In this document: in pieces, positions 7,515 to 14,775 of the stretch
Layout: the number at the start of each line of letters is the position of its first letter
Position numbering within the stretch: the first letter of the stretch is position 1
Origin: Burkholderiales bacterium UBA1834
GTDB taxonomy: Bacteria > Pseudomonadota > Gammaproteobacteria > Burkholderiales > Burkholderiaceae_C
Direction: 5' to 3'
Assembly: GCA_002339015.1 (NCBI GenBank)
Contig: DDJC01000108.1
Span: 20,606-44,074 of the forward strand
DNA length: 23,469 nucleotides
Position numbers and translations under genes: made by a program
Notes under the pieces: model-generated
Databases searched by the model: none
What the model was told of the DNA's origin: nothing
The model's input: the letters and a program-made list of their open reading frames with translations, nothing else

Positions 7515-8711
7515 ATGGATCTGCAATTCACCCCCGAACAAGAGGCCTTCCGCCAGGAGATGCGCGCCTGGGTGCGCGCCAACCTGCCGGCCGACATCTC
7601 GCACAAGGTGCACAACGCCCTGCGCCTGAGCAAGGACGACATGCAGCGCTGGGCCAAGATCCTGGGCGCCAAGGGCCTGCACGGCTACGGCTGGCCCAAG
7701 GAGTTCGGCGGCCCTGGCTGGGACGCCATCCAGCGCCACATCTTCGAAGAAGAGTGCGCCATGGCCGGCAGCCCGCGCATCGTGCCTTTCGGGCCGGTGA
7801 TGGTGGCGCCCGTGATCATGGCCTTCGGCTCGCCCGAGCAGCACCAGCGCTTTTTGCCCGGCATCATGAGCGGCGAGGTGTGGTGGAGCCAGGGCTACAG
7901 CGAGCCGGGGTCGGGCTCTGACCTGGCCTCTGTCAAGACCCGCGCCGAGCGCCAGGGCAACAAGTACATCGTCAACGGCCAGAAGACCTGGACCACGCTG
8001 GGCCAATACGGCGACTGGATCTTCTGCCTGGTGCGCACCAACACCGAAGTCAAGCCGCAGGCCGGCATCTCCTTCCTGCTGATCGACATGAAGTCGCCCG
8101 GCGTGACCGTGCGCCCCATCATCACGATGGACGGCGAGCATGAAGTCAACGAGGTGTTCTTCGACAACGTCGAGGTGCCGGTTGAAAACCTGGTCGGCCA
8201 GGAGAACCAGGGCTGGACCTACGCCAAGTACCTGCTGGCCCACGAGCGCACCAACATCGCCGATGTAAACCGTGCCAAGCGCGAGCTGGAGCGCGTCAAG
8301 CGCATCGCCCGTGCCGAAGGGGTGTACGACGACGCCCGCTTCCGTGACCAGATCGCGCTGCTCGAAGTGGACGTGATTGCGCTGGAGATGATGGTGCTGC
8401 GCGTGCTCAGCGCCGAGCATGGCGGCAAGAAGGCGCTCGACGTGGCCGGCCTGCTCAAGGTGCGCGGCAGCGAGATCCAGCAGCGCTACAGCGAGCTGAT
8501 GATGCTGGCCGCGGGCCCCGCGTCGCAGGTCTTCCTGCAGGAAGCGATGGAGGCCGGCTGGCAGGGCGATCAGTTCGCCGGCGGCTTCCCGGGCGGCAAC
8601 ATCACCTCGGCCCCGCTGGCGGCTACCTACCTGAACTACCGCAAGACCACCATCTACGGCGGCTCCAACGAAGTGCAGCGCAACATCGTGGCGCAGACCC
8701 TGCTGGGCTGA
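7515..8711 (+). CDS. pimC: Acyl-CoA dehydrogenase, pimeloyl-CoA dehydrogenase large-subunit-like (PimC)
   Basis: This 398-residue acyl-CoA dehydrogenase probably forms a heteromeric enzyme with the next gene product, as PimC/PimD do in pimeloyl-CoA oxidation. The FAD/substrate signature WWSQGYSEPGSGSDL lies at about 123-137, NGQKTWTT at 154-161, and the family end IYGGSNEVQRN at 380-390. The glutamate normally found in the YEGT motif is Gly382 here. Instead E244 in LLAHERTNIAD aligns by eye with the alternative base of isovaleryl-CoA dehydrogenase, so the enzyme is probably still active. The stop is 13 bases before the small-subunit gene. The substrate is inferred from family and from the adjacent gcdH: an activated dicarboxylic acid is likely, but branched or cyclic acyl-CoA is possible. 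Confidence 0.85.
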   Translation: MDLQFTPEQEAFRQEMRAWVRANLPADISHKVHNALRLSKDDMQRWAKILGAKGLHGYGWPKEFGGPGWDAIQRHIFEEECAMAGSPRIVPFGPVMVAPVIMAFGSPEQHQRFLPGIMSGEVWWSQGYSEPGSGSDLASVKTRAERQGNKYIVNGQKTWTTLGQYGDWIFCLVRTNTEVKPQAGISFLLIDMKSPGVTVRPIITMDGEHEVNEVFFDNVEVPVENLVGQENQGWTYAKYLLAHERTNIADVNRAKRELERVKRIARAEGVYDDARFRDQIALLEVDVIALEMMVLRVLSAEHGGKKALDVAGLLKVRGSEIQQRYSELMMLAAGPASQVFLQEAMEAGWQGDQFAGGFPGGNITSAPLAATYLNYRKTTIYGGSNEVQRNIVAQTLLG

Positions 8712-8724
8712 AAGGCAAGACACC

Positions 8725-9885
8725 ATGGATTTCGATTTCACCTCTGATCAGGAACAGCTGCGCGACGTGGTGCGCCGCTGGGTGGACAAGGACTACGACA
8801 TCGAGCACCGCCGCGCGCTGGTCAAGGCCGGCGGGCGCATCGGCGCCGATCCGAGCGGCGCCTGGCAATCGCTGGCCGAGCTGGGCCTGCTGGGCCTGGC
8901 CGTGACCGGCGAGCACGGCGGCATGGACATGGGCCCCGTGGAGGCCATGGTCGTGATGGAAGAGCTGGGCCGTGGCCTGGTGATCTCTCCGTACGCCGCC
9001 GCCGCGCTGATGGGCGCTGGCGTGCTGCGCGACCATGCGCCCGCCGAGCTGCAAGCCGCCTGGCTGCCCCGCGTGGCCGAAGGCACGGCCCGCGTGATCC
9101 CGGCCTTGCAGGAGCGCGCTGCCCGCTACCGCCTGAACCATGTCAGCACCACCGCGCAGCAGGGGGCCGATGGCGCTTGGCGCGTGAGCGGCGTCAAGAA
9201 CCTCGTCGCCATCGGCGGTGACGATGGCGTGGCCGAGGCCTACGTGGTGCCGGCCCGCGTGAGCGGCGCGGTCGATGCGCCTGAAGGCATCGCCCTGTTC
9301 CTGGTGGAGCGCGGCGCTGCGGGCCTCAAGGCCCAGCCCTACGCGCTGCTCGATGGCTCACGCGCCGCCGAACTGACCTTCGACAACGCCCCCGCCGCGC
9401 TCATCGCCCAGGACGGCTTCGCCCCGTTGGCGCACATGGTCGACATTGGCATCGCCGCGCTGTGCGCCGAAGGCGTGGGTGCGATGGAAAGCCTGCTGGC
9501 GCTGACCGTGGAGTACCTGAACACCCGCAAACAGTTCAATGTGCTGATCGGCAGTTTCCAGGCCCTGCGCCACCGCGCGGCCGACATGAAGATGCAGCTG
9601 GAGCTGGCCCGCTCGATGAGCTACTACGCCACACTCAAGCTCACGGCCCCGCCCGATGAGCGTCGCCGTGCCCTGTCACAAGCCAAGGTGCAGTTGGGTC
9701 AGTCGATGCGCTACGTGGCCCAGCAGGCCGTGCAACTGCACGGCGGCATCGGCGTGACGGACGAGTACGCCGCCGGCCACTTCTTCAAGCGCCTGACGGT
9801 GATGGAGCTGAGCCTGGGCGACACGCTGCACCACCTGGGCGAAGTGTCTGCCCGCATGCAGGACAGCGCGGGCGTGTTCGCCTGA
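8725..9885 (+). CDS. pimD: Acyl-CoA dehydrogenase, pimeloyl-CoA dehydrogenase small-subunit-like (PimD)
   Basis: This 386-residue acyl-CoA dehydrogenase homologue follows the large subunit by 13 bases. The C-terminal domain keeps FAD-interface motifs RKQFNVLIGSFQALRHRAADM (268-288, with R268 at the usual FAD arginine) and QLHGGIGVTDEY (337-348). The central WxTN-type flavin motif is degenerate, and the region of the canonical catalytic glutamate reads SLGDTLHH with D366. This suggests a subunit that binds FAD at the interface while the partner supplies the main active site, as in known alpha2-beta2 acyl-CoA dehydrogenases. A purely structural role is also possible. It ends the plus-strand catabolic cluster and faces the convergent metallo-hydrolase gene. 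No thiolase, hydratase or CoA ligase is present in this window. Confidence 0.85.
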   Translation: MDFDFTSDQEQLRDVVRRWVDKDYDIEHRRALVKAGGRIGADPSGAWQSLAELGLLGLAVTGEHGGMDMGPVEAMVVMEELGRGLVISPYAAAALMGAGVLRDHAPAELQAAWLPRVAEGTARVIPALQERAARYRLNHVSTTAQQGADGAWRVSGVKNLVAIGGDDGVAEAYVVPARVSGAVDAPEGIALFLVERGAAGLKAQPYALLDGSRAAELTFDNAPAALIAQDGFAPLAHMVDIGIAALCAEGVGAMESLLALTVEYLNTRKQFNVLIGSFQALRHRAADMKMQLELARSMSYYATLKLTAPPDERRRALSQAKVQLGQSMRYVAQQAVQLHGGIGVTDEYAAGHFFKRLTVMELSLGDTLHHLGEVSARMQDSAGVFA

Positions 9886-9929
9886 TGCCGCCTCGTCTGT
9901 GCTGATGCCCATGTGATCGGTGCAGACGC

Positions 9930-9990
9930 CGGCCTGGATCCGGCCGATGGCGCGGCCACGAGCACGCGCCGGGCGCCCGGATTCAGGCCG
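9930..9990. repeat. Long nested inverted repeat at a convergent gene end
   Basis: Arms of 14 bases (9930-9943 and 9977-9990) pair with a single G-T mismatch. Inside them a second perfect pair, GGCGCG (9949-9954) and CGCGCC (9965-9970), nests. The right arm contains the stop codon of the minus-strand metallo-hydrolase (9983-9985). No T-run is present, so it may be a Rho-assisted or structural terminator that separates the converging pimD and hydrolase transcripts. Confidence 0.55.
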
Positions 9991-10828
9991 CCGCCATCGC
10001 GACCGTGAACGGCCGCTCCAGGGCCTGCAGTTCCACCGGATCGTGTGCGCAGAACAGCGTCACTTCGTGGCCATGGTTGCGCTTGAGTTCACGCAGCCGG
10101 CGTTGGTTGTCCAGCCGCTGCGGGCCGTTCATCTGCACCAGTGATTGAAAGATCCGCAGGCCCACAGGGCAGTGTTGATCGGCCTCCAGCTCGCCGCGGA
10201 AGAAATACGCATCGCCACAGTGCAGCAGCCAACCGCTGCCCGTGCGCACCGCCACGCCGACATGGCCGCGCGTGTGGCCAGCCAGCGGCACCAGCAGCAC
10301 GTCTTCATCGGTGTCCGGCAGGGCGCGAACGGCATCGAAGCCCAGCCACTTCTCGCCCTGCACGCTGTGCGAGGCCCACTGCGGCCCATGCGCCCACTGG
10401 GCGGGGATGTAGCGGCTTTTTTCGTGCAGGGTGGGGCGATCCAGCGCAGCCTTGAGCTCAGGTGCATGCACATGCACTTGCGCCTGCGGGAAATCGGCCA
10501 GGCCCCCTGCGTGATCCAGGTCCAGGTGGGTAGGCACGATGTGCTGCACATCGTTCGGATCCAGCCCCAGAGCGCGGATCTGGTGCAGCGCCGTCTCGTC
10601 CATCAGCAAGCGGGGCCTGACCAAAGCGTTGAACGCAGCACCCAGCCGTGAGGGGTTTGCCACATCGGCCGTGCCCAGGCCGGTGTCCACCAGGATCAGG
10701 CTGTTGCGCCCCTCGATGAGCAGGCAGTGGCAGCACATATGGGCCGAGGCCAGCCAGCCGCCTTCACCGTTGATAAGCCGACGCCCCAGGGGGCACATGG
10801 AGCCGCAATTGAGGTGGTGAACTTTCAA
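9983..10828 (-). CDS. Metallo-beta-lactamase-fold hydrolase, AHL-lactonase-like
   Basis: This 281-residue metallo-beta-lactamase-superfamily protein resembles the AttM/AiiA branch. Metal-site residues visible are H101-x-D103-x-D105-H106 in THLDLDHAGG, H185 in AGHTRGH, D206 in HCGDAYF and H262 in AHDP. The second position of the usual HxHxDH motif is Asp. The N-terminus KVHHLNCGSMCP is typical of this subgroup. The frame stays open upstream into the divergent gene, but homology starts at KVHH. The TTG at 10828 precedes it, with GGAG seven bases upstream, so I take that as the start. The substrate is unknown: lactones or other esters are possible. It has no signal peptide, and is divergent from the pseudouridine synthase gene with a 78-base gap. 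Confidence 0.82.
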   Translation of the reverse strand: MKVHHLNCGSMCPLGRRLINGEGGWLASAHMCCHCLLIEGRNSLILVDTGLGTADVANPSRLGAAFNALVRPRLLMDETALHQIRALGLDPNDVQHIVPTHLDLDHAGGLADFPQAQVHVHAPELKAALDRPTLHEKSRYIPAQWAHGPQWASHSVQGEKWLGFDAVRALPDTDEDVLLVPLAGHTRGHVGVAVRTGSGWLLHCGDAYFFRGELEADQHCPVGLRIFQSLVQMNGPQRLDNQRRLRELKRNHGHEVTLFCAHDPVELQALERPFTVAMAAA

Positions 10829-10906
10829 TGGGCGGCTCCGCGCTGTCGTGGGGTGCCCATCATCGCAGCACAATGGCGTTTTTGCCAGAAAGTCCCAGGC
10901 CCCGCC

Positions 10907-11644
10907 ATGCCGCCCCGTTCCAGATTGCCCGCCGGCCACGCGCCACTCAGCCAGATCCTCTTTGCCCAGGGCTTCGGTGCCCGCCGCGAGTGCGATGGTC
11001 TCATCCTCAATGGCCTGGTCAAGGTGGACGGCGCCGTGGTGGACGACCCCGATGCCCCGTTCATGGAAGACCGCCTGTCGCTGGAAATCGAAGGCCAGCC
11101 CTGGGTCACCCACGTCAAGGCGCTGGTGATGCTGCACAAGCCCGCCGGTTACGAGTGCTCGCTCAAGCCGGGCGCCTGGCCTGGTGTGCACAACCTGCTG
11201 CCGGTGGCCTTGCGCCGCCGGGGCCTGCAACCGGTCGGCCGTCTGGACCAGGACACCACCGGCCTGCTTCTGATGACGGACGACGGCCCGCTGCTGCACA
11301 AGCTGACCTCGCCCAGGCACCACGTGCCCAAGGTCTACGAGGTCGGCTGCAAACACCCTGTGAGCGACAAGCAGCTGCAGCAGTTGCTGGCCGGCGTCGT
11401 GCTGGATGACGACCCGCTGCCCGTGAAGGCCGACGCCGCCGAGCGTGTTGATGCCATCGGCGAGACGCACTTGCGCCTGACCTTGCTGCAGGGCAAGTAC
11501 CACCAGGTCAAGCGCATGGTGGCGGCCGTGAGCAACCGCGTGGAGGGCCTGCACCGCAGCCGCATCGGCCGCCTGGCGTTGCCGGAGGATCTGGCGCCCG
11601 GGCAGTGGCGGTGGGTGGAAGATCCCGCCGTTGTCCTGCCCTGA
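10907..11644 (+). CDS. rsuA: RsuA-type rRNA pseudouridine synthase
   Basis: This 245-residue enzyme isomerises uridine to pseudouridine, and by family most likely acts at 16S rRNA position 516. An N-terminal S4 RNA-binding domain (about 12-48, LSQILFAQGFGARRECDGLIL) precedes the catalytic domain. The motif GRLDQDTTGLLLMTDDG (111-127) holds catalytic D114, and KYHQVKRM (197-204) is the third family signature. The frame is open further upstream, but the ATG at 10907 starts the recognisable domain and no upstream start has a good ribosome site. RluE and RluF are alternative paralogues, but the S4 domain and length favour RsuA. Confidence 0.86.
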   Translation: MPPRSRLPAGHAPLSQILFAQGFGARRECDGLILNGLVKVDGAVVDDPDAPFMEDRLSLEIEGQPWVTHVKALVMLHKPAGYECSLKPGAWPGVHNLLPVALRRRGLQPVGRLDQDTTGLLLMTDDGPLLHKLTSPRHHVPKVYEVGCKHPVSDKQLQQLLAGVVLDDDPLPVKADAAERVDAIGETHLRLTLLQGKYHQVKRMVAAVSNRVEGLHRSRIGRLALPEDLAPGQWRWVEDPAVVLP

Positions 11645-11677
11645 TGTCCGAGATGTGAATCCGAAAACCTGGCATAA

Positions 11678-11737
11678 CTTGCAATTTACAAGAGATACCG
11701 TGATTTATTTCACGTTGAAACCGCGAAACCATTTATA
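11678..11737 (+). promoter_or_regulatory. Putative promoter and operator region of the carboxylesterase gene
   Basis: Between the rsuA stop and the esterase start lies an AT-rich stretch with two inverted repeats. The first is the imperfect palindrome CTTG-N7-CAAG (11678-11692). The second is CGTGA-N6-TCACG (11699-11714), which overlaps TTCACG (11709-11714), a possible -35 box 17 bases before TTTATA (11732-11737). A transcriptional regulator may bind here. This is motif inspection only. Confidence 0.42.
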
Positions 11738-11810
11738 GGGAGACATCAAGCCTGATGGGGCCTTGTCGATGATCCGTCTGGCGTGGTTTCACACGTCGCA
11801 AGCAGATCAC

Positions 11811-11816
11811 AAGGAG
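11811..11816 (+). promoter_or_regulatory. Ribosome-binding site deciding a TTG start
   Basis: AAGGAG lies six bases before the TTG at 11823. It selects this start over an upstream TTG (11763) and ATG (11769) in the same frame. The choice is confirmed by a well-formed signal peptide that begins exactly there. Confidence 0.75.
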
Positions 11817-11822
11817 TCCATC

Positions 11823-13442
11823 TTGAGCAGAGTCAGTTCTCGTGTCGTCAAGCCCTTTTTGGGGGCTCTTGTTTCGGTCAGCGCCCTGTGGCTCGGAGCC
11901 GCGCAAGCGGTTCAGGCGCAGACCACGGTTCAGGTCGATCAAGGCTGGCTGGCGGGCCAGTCGGTGTCCGGGGTGCGGCAGTTCCTCGGCATCCCTTATG
12001 GGCAGGCGCCCGTTGGGCCCCTGAGGTGGAAGGCGCCGCAGCCAGCCCCGGGCTGGGTGGGCACCCGCAGTGCCACACAGTTCGGCTCGGCTTGTCCGCA
12101 GTACCCGGGGTTGTTCGCACAAGCCTCGGTGGATGAGGATTGCCTCAGCCTGAACGTGTACGCACCGCCGGCGCCGGCCCACGGCAAGCGCCCGGTGATC
12201 GTGTGGGTGCATGGCGGCGCCTTCCAGGTAGGCACCGGCAGCCAGTACGACGGCAGCATCATGGCCCTCAAGACCGATGCCGTGGTGGTGACCATCAACT
12301 ACCGCCTGGGCGCATTCGGCTTCCTGGCTACTTCCGGCATGGGCAGCGAAGGGCCGGGCGTGAACTTCGGCCTGCAGGACCAGTGGCTGGCGCTGCGCTG
12401 GGTCAAGCGCAACATCGAAGCCTTCGGCGGCGACGCGTCACGCGTGACCATGGCGGGGCAGTCGTCCGGCGGCACCGCAGGGTGCCTGGCGCTGGCCTCG
12501 CCCAAGGCCCACGGCCTGTTCGAGCGTGTCATCATGCAGAGCGCCTCGTGCGGGATCGCTTCCAAGCCTCTGGCCACAGCGCGTGCCTATGGCGATGCCC
12601 TGGCTGGTCGCCTGGGTTGCGCCGCCGGCAGCGGTCAGATGGCCTGCCTGCGCGGCAAGTCGGTGGAGGACATCCTGGCCGTGTCACCGGCCTACGAGGA
12701 TTCGGTCACCAAGTTCGACATCTGGTCGGCGACGGAAGATGGCGTGACCCTGCCGATGGCTCCGCTCAAGGCCATGGCGCTGGGGCGTGTCAACCGTGTG
12801 CCCGTCATGGTGGGCGCCAACCGCGATGAAGGCCGCGGCTTCATCCTGCCGCTGTTCCACCTGGGTTACGGCCGTGTGATGACGCAGGCCGACTACGACA
12901 GCGTGGCAGGTTACCTGCTGGGCAGTGCCGCACCGGTATATACCAGCCTGTACAGCGCGGCCACCCTGGGCAGTGTCGATGTGGCGGCCTCGTCGCTGAT
13001 CACAGACAAGGTGTTCAGCTGCGTGGCACACCGCATGGCGCGCTCGCTGTCCCGTGTGACACCGACCTACGCCTTCGAGTTCGCCGACCGCACGGCTCCG
13101 CAGTTCGCGCCCGATCCCTTCATCGACTGGCTGGCTTTCCATGGGGGTGACCTGCAGTACGTGTTCCAGTCGACGGTGGCGGGCATTCCGCAGGATCCTC
13201 TCAATGCCCAGCAGCAGGCCTTGGGTGACCAGATGCTGCGTTACTGGAAGGCTTTCATCACCACGGGCAATCCCAACCGCACGGTGGGGCCGGCACCGTT
13301 GCCCACCTCGCACTGGCCTGCCTTCAATGGGCTGACCTCGCCGGTCCAGCGCCTGGAAGCGACGGGCGTGAGCACTCTGGGCATCGGCGCCTTCCAGGCG
13401 GAGCACCGCTGCCTGGCCTGGTCCCTTGAGGGCCTGTTCTGA
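11823..13442 (+). CDS. Secreted type-B carboxylesterase
   Basis: This 539-residue alpha/beta-hydrolase of the carboxylesterase type B (esterase/lipase) family is probably exported. The N-terminus has two arginines and a lysine, then a hydrophobic core (about 12-27) and an AQAVQAQ cleavage region near residue 33. The catalytic triad is S214 in AGQSSGGTAG, E336 in NRDEGRG and H440 in FHGGDLQYVF. The oxyanion-hole motif HGGAF is at 130-134 and EDCLSLNVYAPP at 105-116. Length and motif order are normal for the family. It would hydrolyse carboxylic esters in the periplasm or outside the cell; the natural substrate is unknown. Position after rsuA appears incidental, since it has its own upstream regulatory region. 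It converges with a GGDEF gene. Confidence 0.93.
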   Translation: MSRVSSRVVKPFLGALVSVSALWLGAAQAVQAQTTVQVDQGWLAGQSVSGVRQFLGIPYGQAPVGPLRWKAPQPAPGWVGTRSATQFGSACPQYPGLFAQASVDEDCLSLNVYAPPAPAHGKRPVIVWVHGGAFQVGTGSQYDGSIMALKTDAVVVTINYRLGAFGFLATSGMGSEGPGVNFGLQDQWLALRWVKRNIEAFGGDASRVTMAGQSSGGTAGCLALASPKAHGLFERVIMQSASCGIASKPLATARAYGDALAGRLGCAAGSGQMACLRGKSVEDILAVSPAYEDSVTKFDIWSATEDGVTLPMAPLKAMALGRVNRVPVMVGANRDEGRGFILPLFHLGYGRVMTQADYDSVAGYLLGSAAPVYTSLYSAATLGSVDVAASSLITDKVFSCVAHRMARSLSRVTPTYAFEFADRTAPQFAPDPFIDWLAFHGGDLQYVFQSTVAGIPQDPLNAQQQALGDQMLRYWKAFITTGNPNRTVGPAPLPTSHWPAFNGLTSPVQRLEATGVSTLGIGAFQAEHRCLAWSLEGLF

Positions 13443-13453
13443 GCCTTGTGGGT

Positions 13454-13499
13454 AGCACCTGGCTGAGCCCGGCCTGCGCCGCGGTTCAGCCCAGGTGCT
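13454..13499. repeat. Inverted repeat at a convergent gene end
   Basis: The left arm AGCACCTGGCTGA (13454-13466) pairs with 13486-13499 through 13 base pairs with one bulged base and a 19-base loop. The right arm includes the stop codon of the minus-strand GGDEF gene (13486-13488). There is no T-run on either side. It probably marks the end of both converging transcripts. Confidence 0.55.
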
Positions 13500-14775
13500 G
13501 TGTGGCCACGCGGTTGCGGCCGCGGTGCTTGGCGTGGTACAGCGCCTGATCAGCGGCCTCGACGAGGGTTGCGCTGTCACGTGTGGGGGTGGCCTTGGCC
13601 ATGGCCACGCCCACGCTGACGGTCACCACCGGGGCGGTGTCTGAGGCCCCATGGGCCAGGGCAAGCTGTTCCACCGCCTGGCGCATGCGCTCCGCGGCTT
13701 GGGTGGCCTGCGCGGCATCCGCCTGGGGCAGCAGTGCGATGAACTCCTCGCCGCCATAGCGCGCCACCAGATCGGTCGGCCGCCGCAGGCTCTGGCTCAA
13801 CGCCTGGGCCACTTGCTGCAGACACAGGTCACCCGCCTGATGGCCATGGTGATCGTTGTACTTCTTGAAGTGGTCCACATCCACCAGGATCACGGCCATG
13901 GTGCTGCCGTCGTGGGCGGCGCGCCGCCAGGCGTGTTCCAGCGCTTCCTGCGCATGGTGGCGGTTGAAGACGCCCGTGAGCCCGTCCACCCGCGAGATGC
14001 GCTGCAACTGCGCGTGCACGCCGTCGAGCTGCTGCAGCAGGTGCCGGCGACGCAGTGACAGCAGGAACTGCCGCCGCTCATCGCGCTCCAGCGCATAGTT
14101 GGCGATCAAGGTGAAGAAGGCCGTGGCCAGCAGCACCGTCGTCAGGGGGGGCAGGAGGCGTGGTTCCGGCGCAGCGATGTGATGGGCACACCACAGGTGC
14201 ACGGCCAGCACGGCCGCCGACGAGGCCACCGCGTACCAGAAGCGCTGGCGCTGCACCACGTTGCTGTAGGCCAGCACCACCAGGAACCCGGCGTGGTAGA
14301 AGACCCGGCCGTCACTCTGCGTGATCGACAGGATGTAGGCCACTGCGGCCGCGGCGCACAGGCTGCTCATCAGCACCACGCCTTCGATCAGCCACATGGG
14401 CAGCTGCCGTATCACCCACTGGAAGCACAGCGCCGCGAAGCCCAGCACCAGCAGGAACAGCGGCGTGAAGAGGCCCAGGCGCACCTTCACGGCTTCTTGC
14501 AGCACATCCGGTGCAACCAGCCAGTCGGCCACAAGAAAGCCGTTGAAGACCACCATGGAGAGGGCGCCGCTGATCAGCAGGTGCCGAAGGCGCTGGGCCG
14601 CGCCATGCCGCTGAAAGGTGTTTTCCAGGCCCGCGGGAAAGCGCATCCACGGAAACCCCCGGGCCAGGAGCCGGCCCGCCAGGGCGGCATCCGGATGTTC
14701 TGGCGAAGCGCCTGCATCGCGCGCGGGAGGCGCAAGACCTGCGTCGAGGGCTTGACCCATCGGGATCGCACTCAT
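13486..14775 (-). CDS. Membrane-bound GGDEF diguanylate cyclase (second of tandem pair)
   Basis: This 429-residue inner-membrane protein has about six hydrophobic segments (roughly 67-87, 101-120, 127-150, 160-175, 180-198, 210-228), a short coiled linker and a C-terminal GGDEF domain (about 260-425). The active-site motif is GGEEF at 341-345, and the metal-binding stretch LVDVDHFKKYND is at 297-308. The inhibitory I-site RxxD is intact (R332, D335), five residues before GGEEF, so it probably makes cyclic-di-GMP under product inhibition. Its ATG overlaps the stop of the upstream paralogue as ATGA, implying translational coupling. A cytoplasmic motif before the first helix, WMRF..GLE..FQR, is shared with that paralogue. 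The sensed signal is unknown. Confidence 0.92.
   Translation of the reverse strand: MSAIPMGQALDAGLAPPARDAGASPEHPDAALAGRLLARGFPWMRFPAGLENTFQRHGAAQRLRHLLISGALSMVVFNGFLVADWLVAPDVLQEAVKVRLGLFTPLFLLVLGFAALCFQWVIRQLPMWLIEGVVLMSSLCAAAAVAYILSITQSDGRVFYHAGFLVVLAYSNVVQRQRFWYAVASSAAVLAVHLWCAHHIAAPEPRLLPPLTTVLLATAFFTLIANYALERDERRQFLLSLRRRHLLQQLDGVHAQLQRISRVDGLTGVFNRHHAQEALEHAWRRAAHDGSTMAVILVDVDHFKKYNDHHGHQAGDLCLQQVAQALSQSLRRPTDLVARYGGEEFIALLPQADAAQATQAAERMRQAVEQLALAHGASDTAPVVTVSVGVAMAKATPTRDSATLVEAADQALYHAKHRGRNRVATQHLG

Noticed and set aside
6234..8741. Two minus-strand open frames of about 416 codons each opposite gcdH and pimC
   Set aside because: Both mirror conserved dehydrogenase genes and show only composition-driven His/Ala/Gly-rich sequence.
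10829..11554. N-terminal extension of about 242 residues on the metallo-hydrolase
   Set aside because: It lies antisense to the RsuA-type gene, has no family similarity, and the TTG at 10828 has a proper ribosome site where homology begins.
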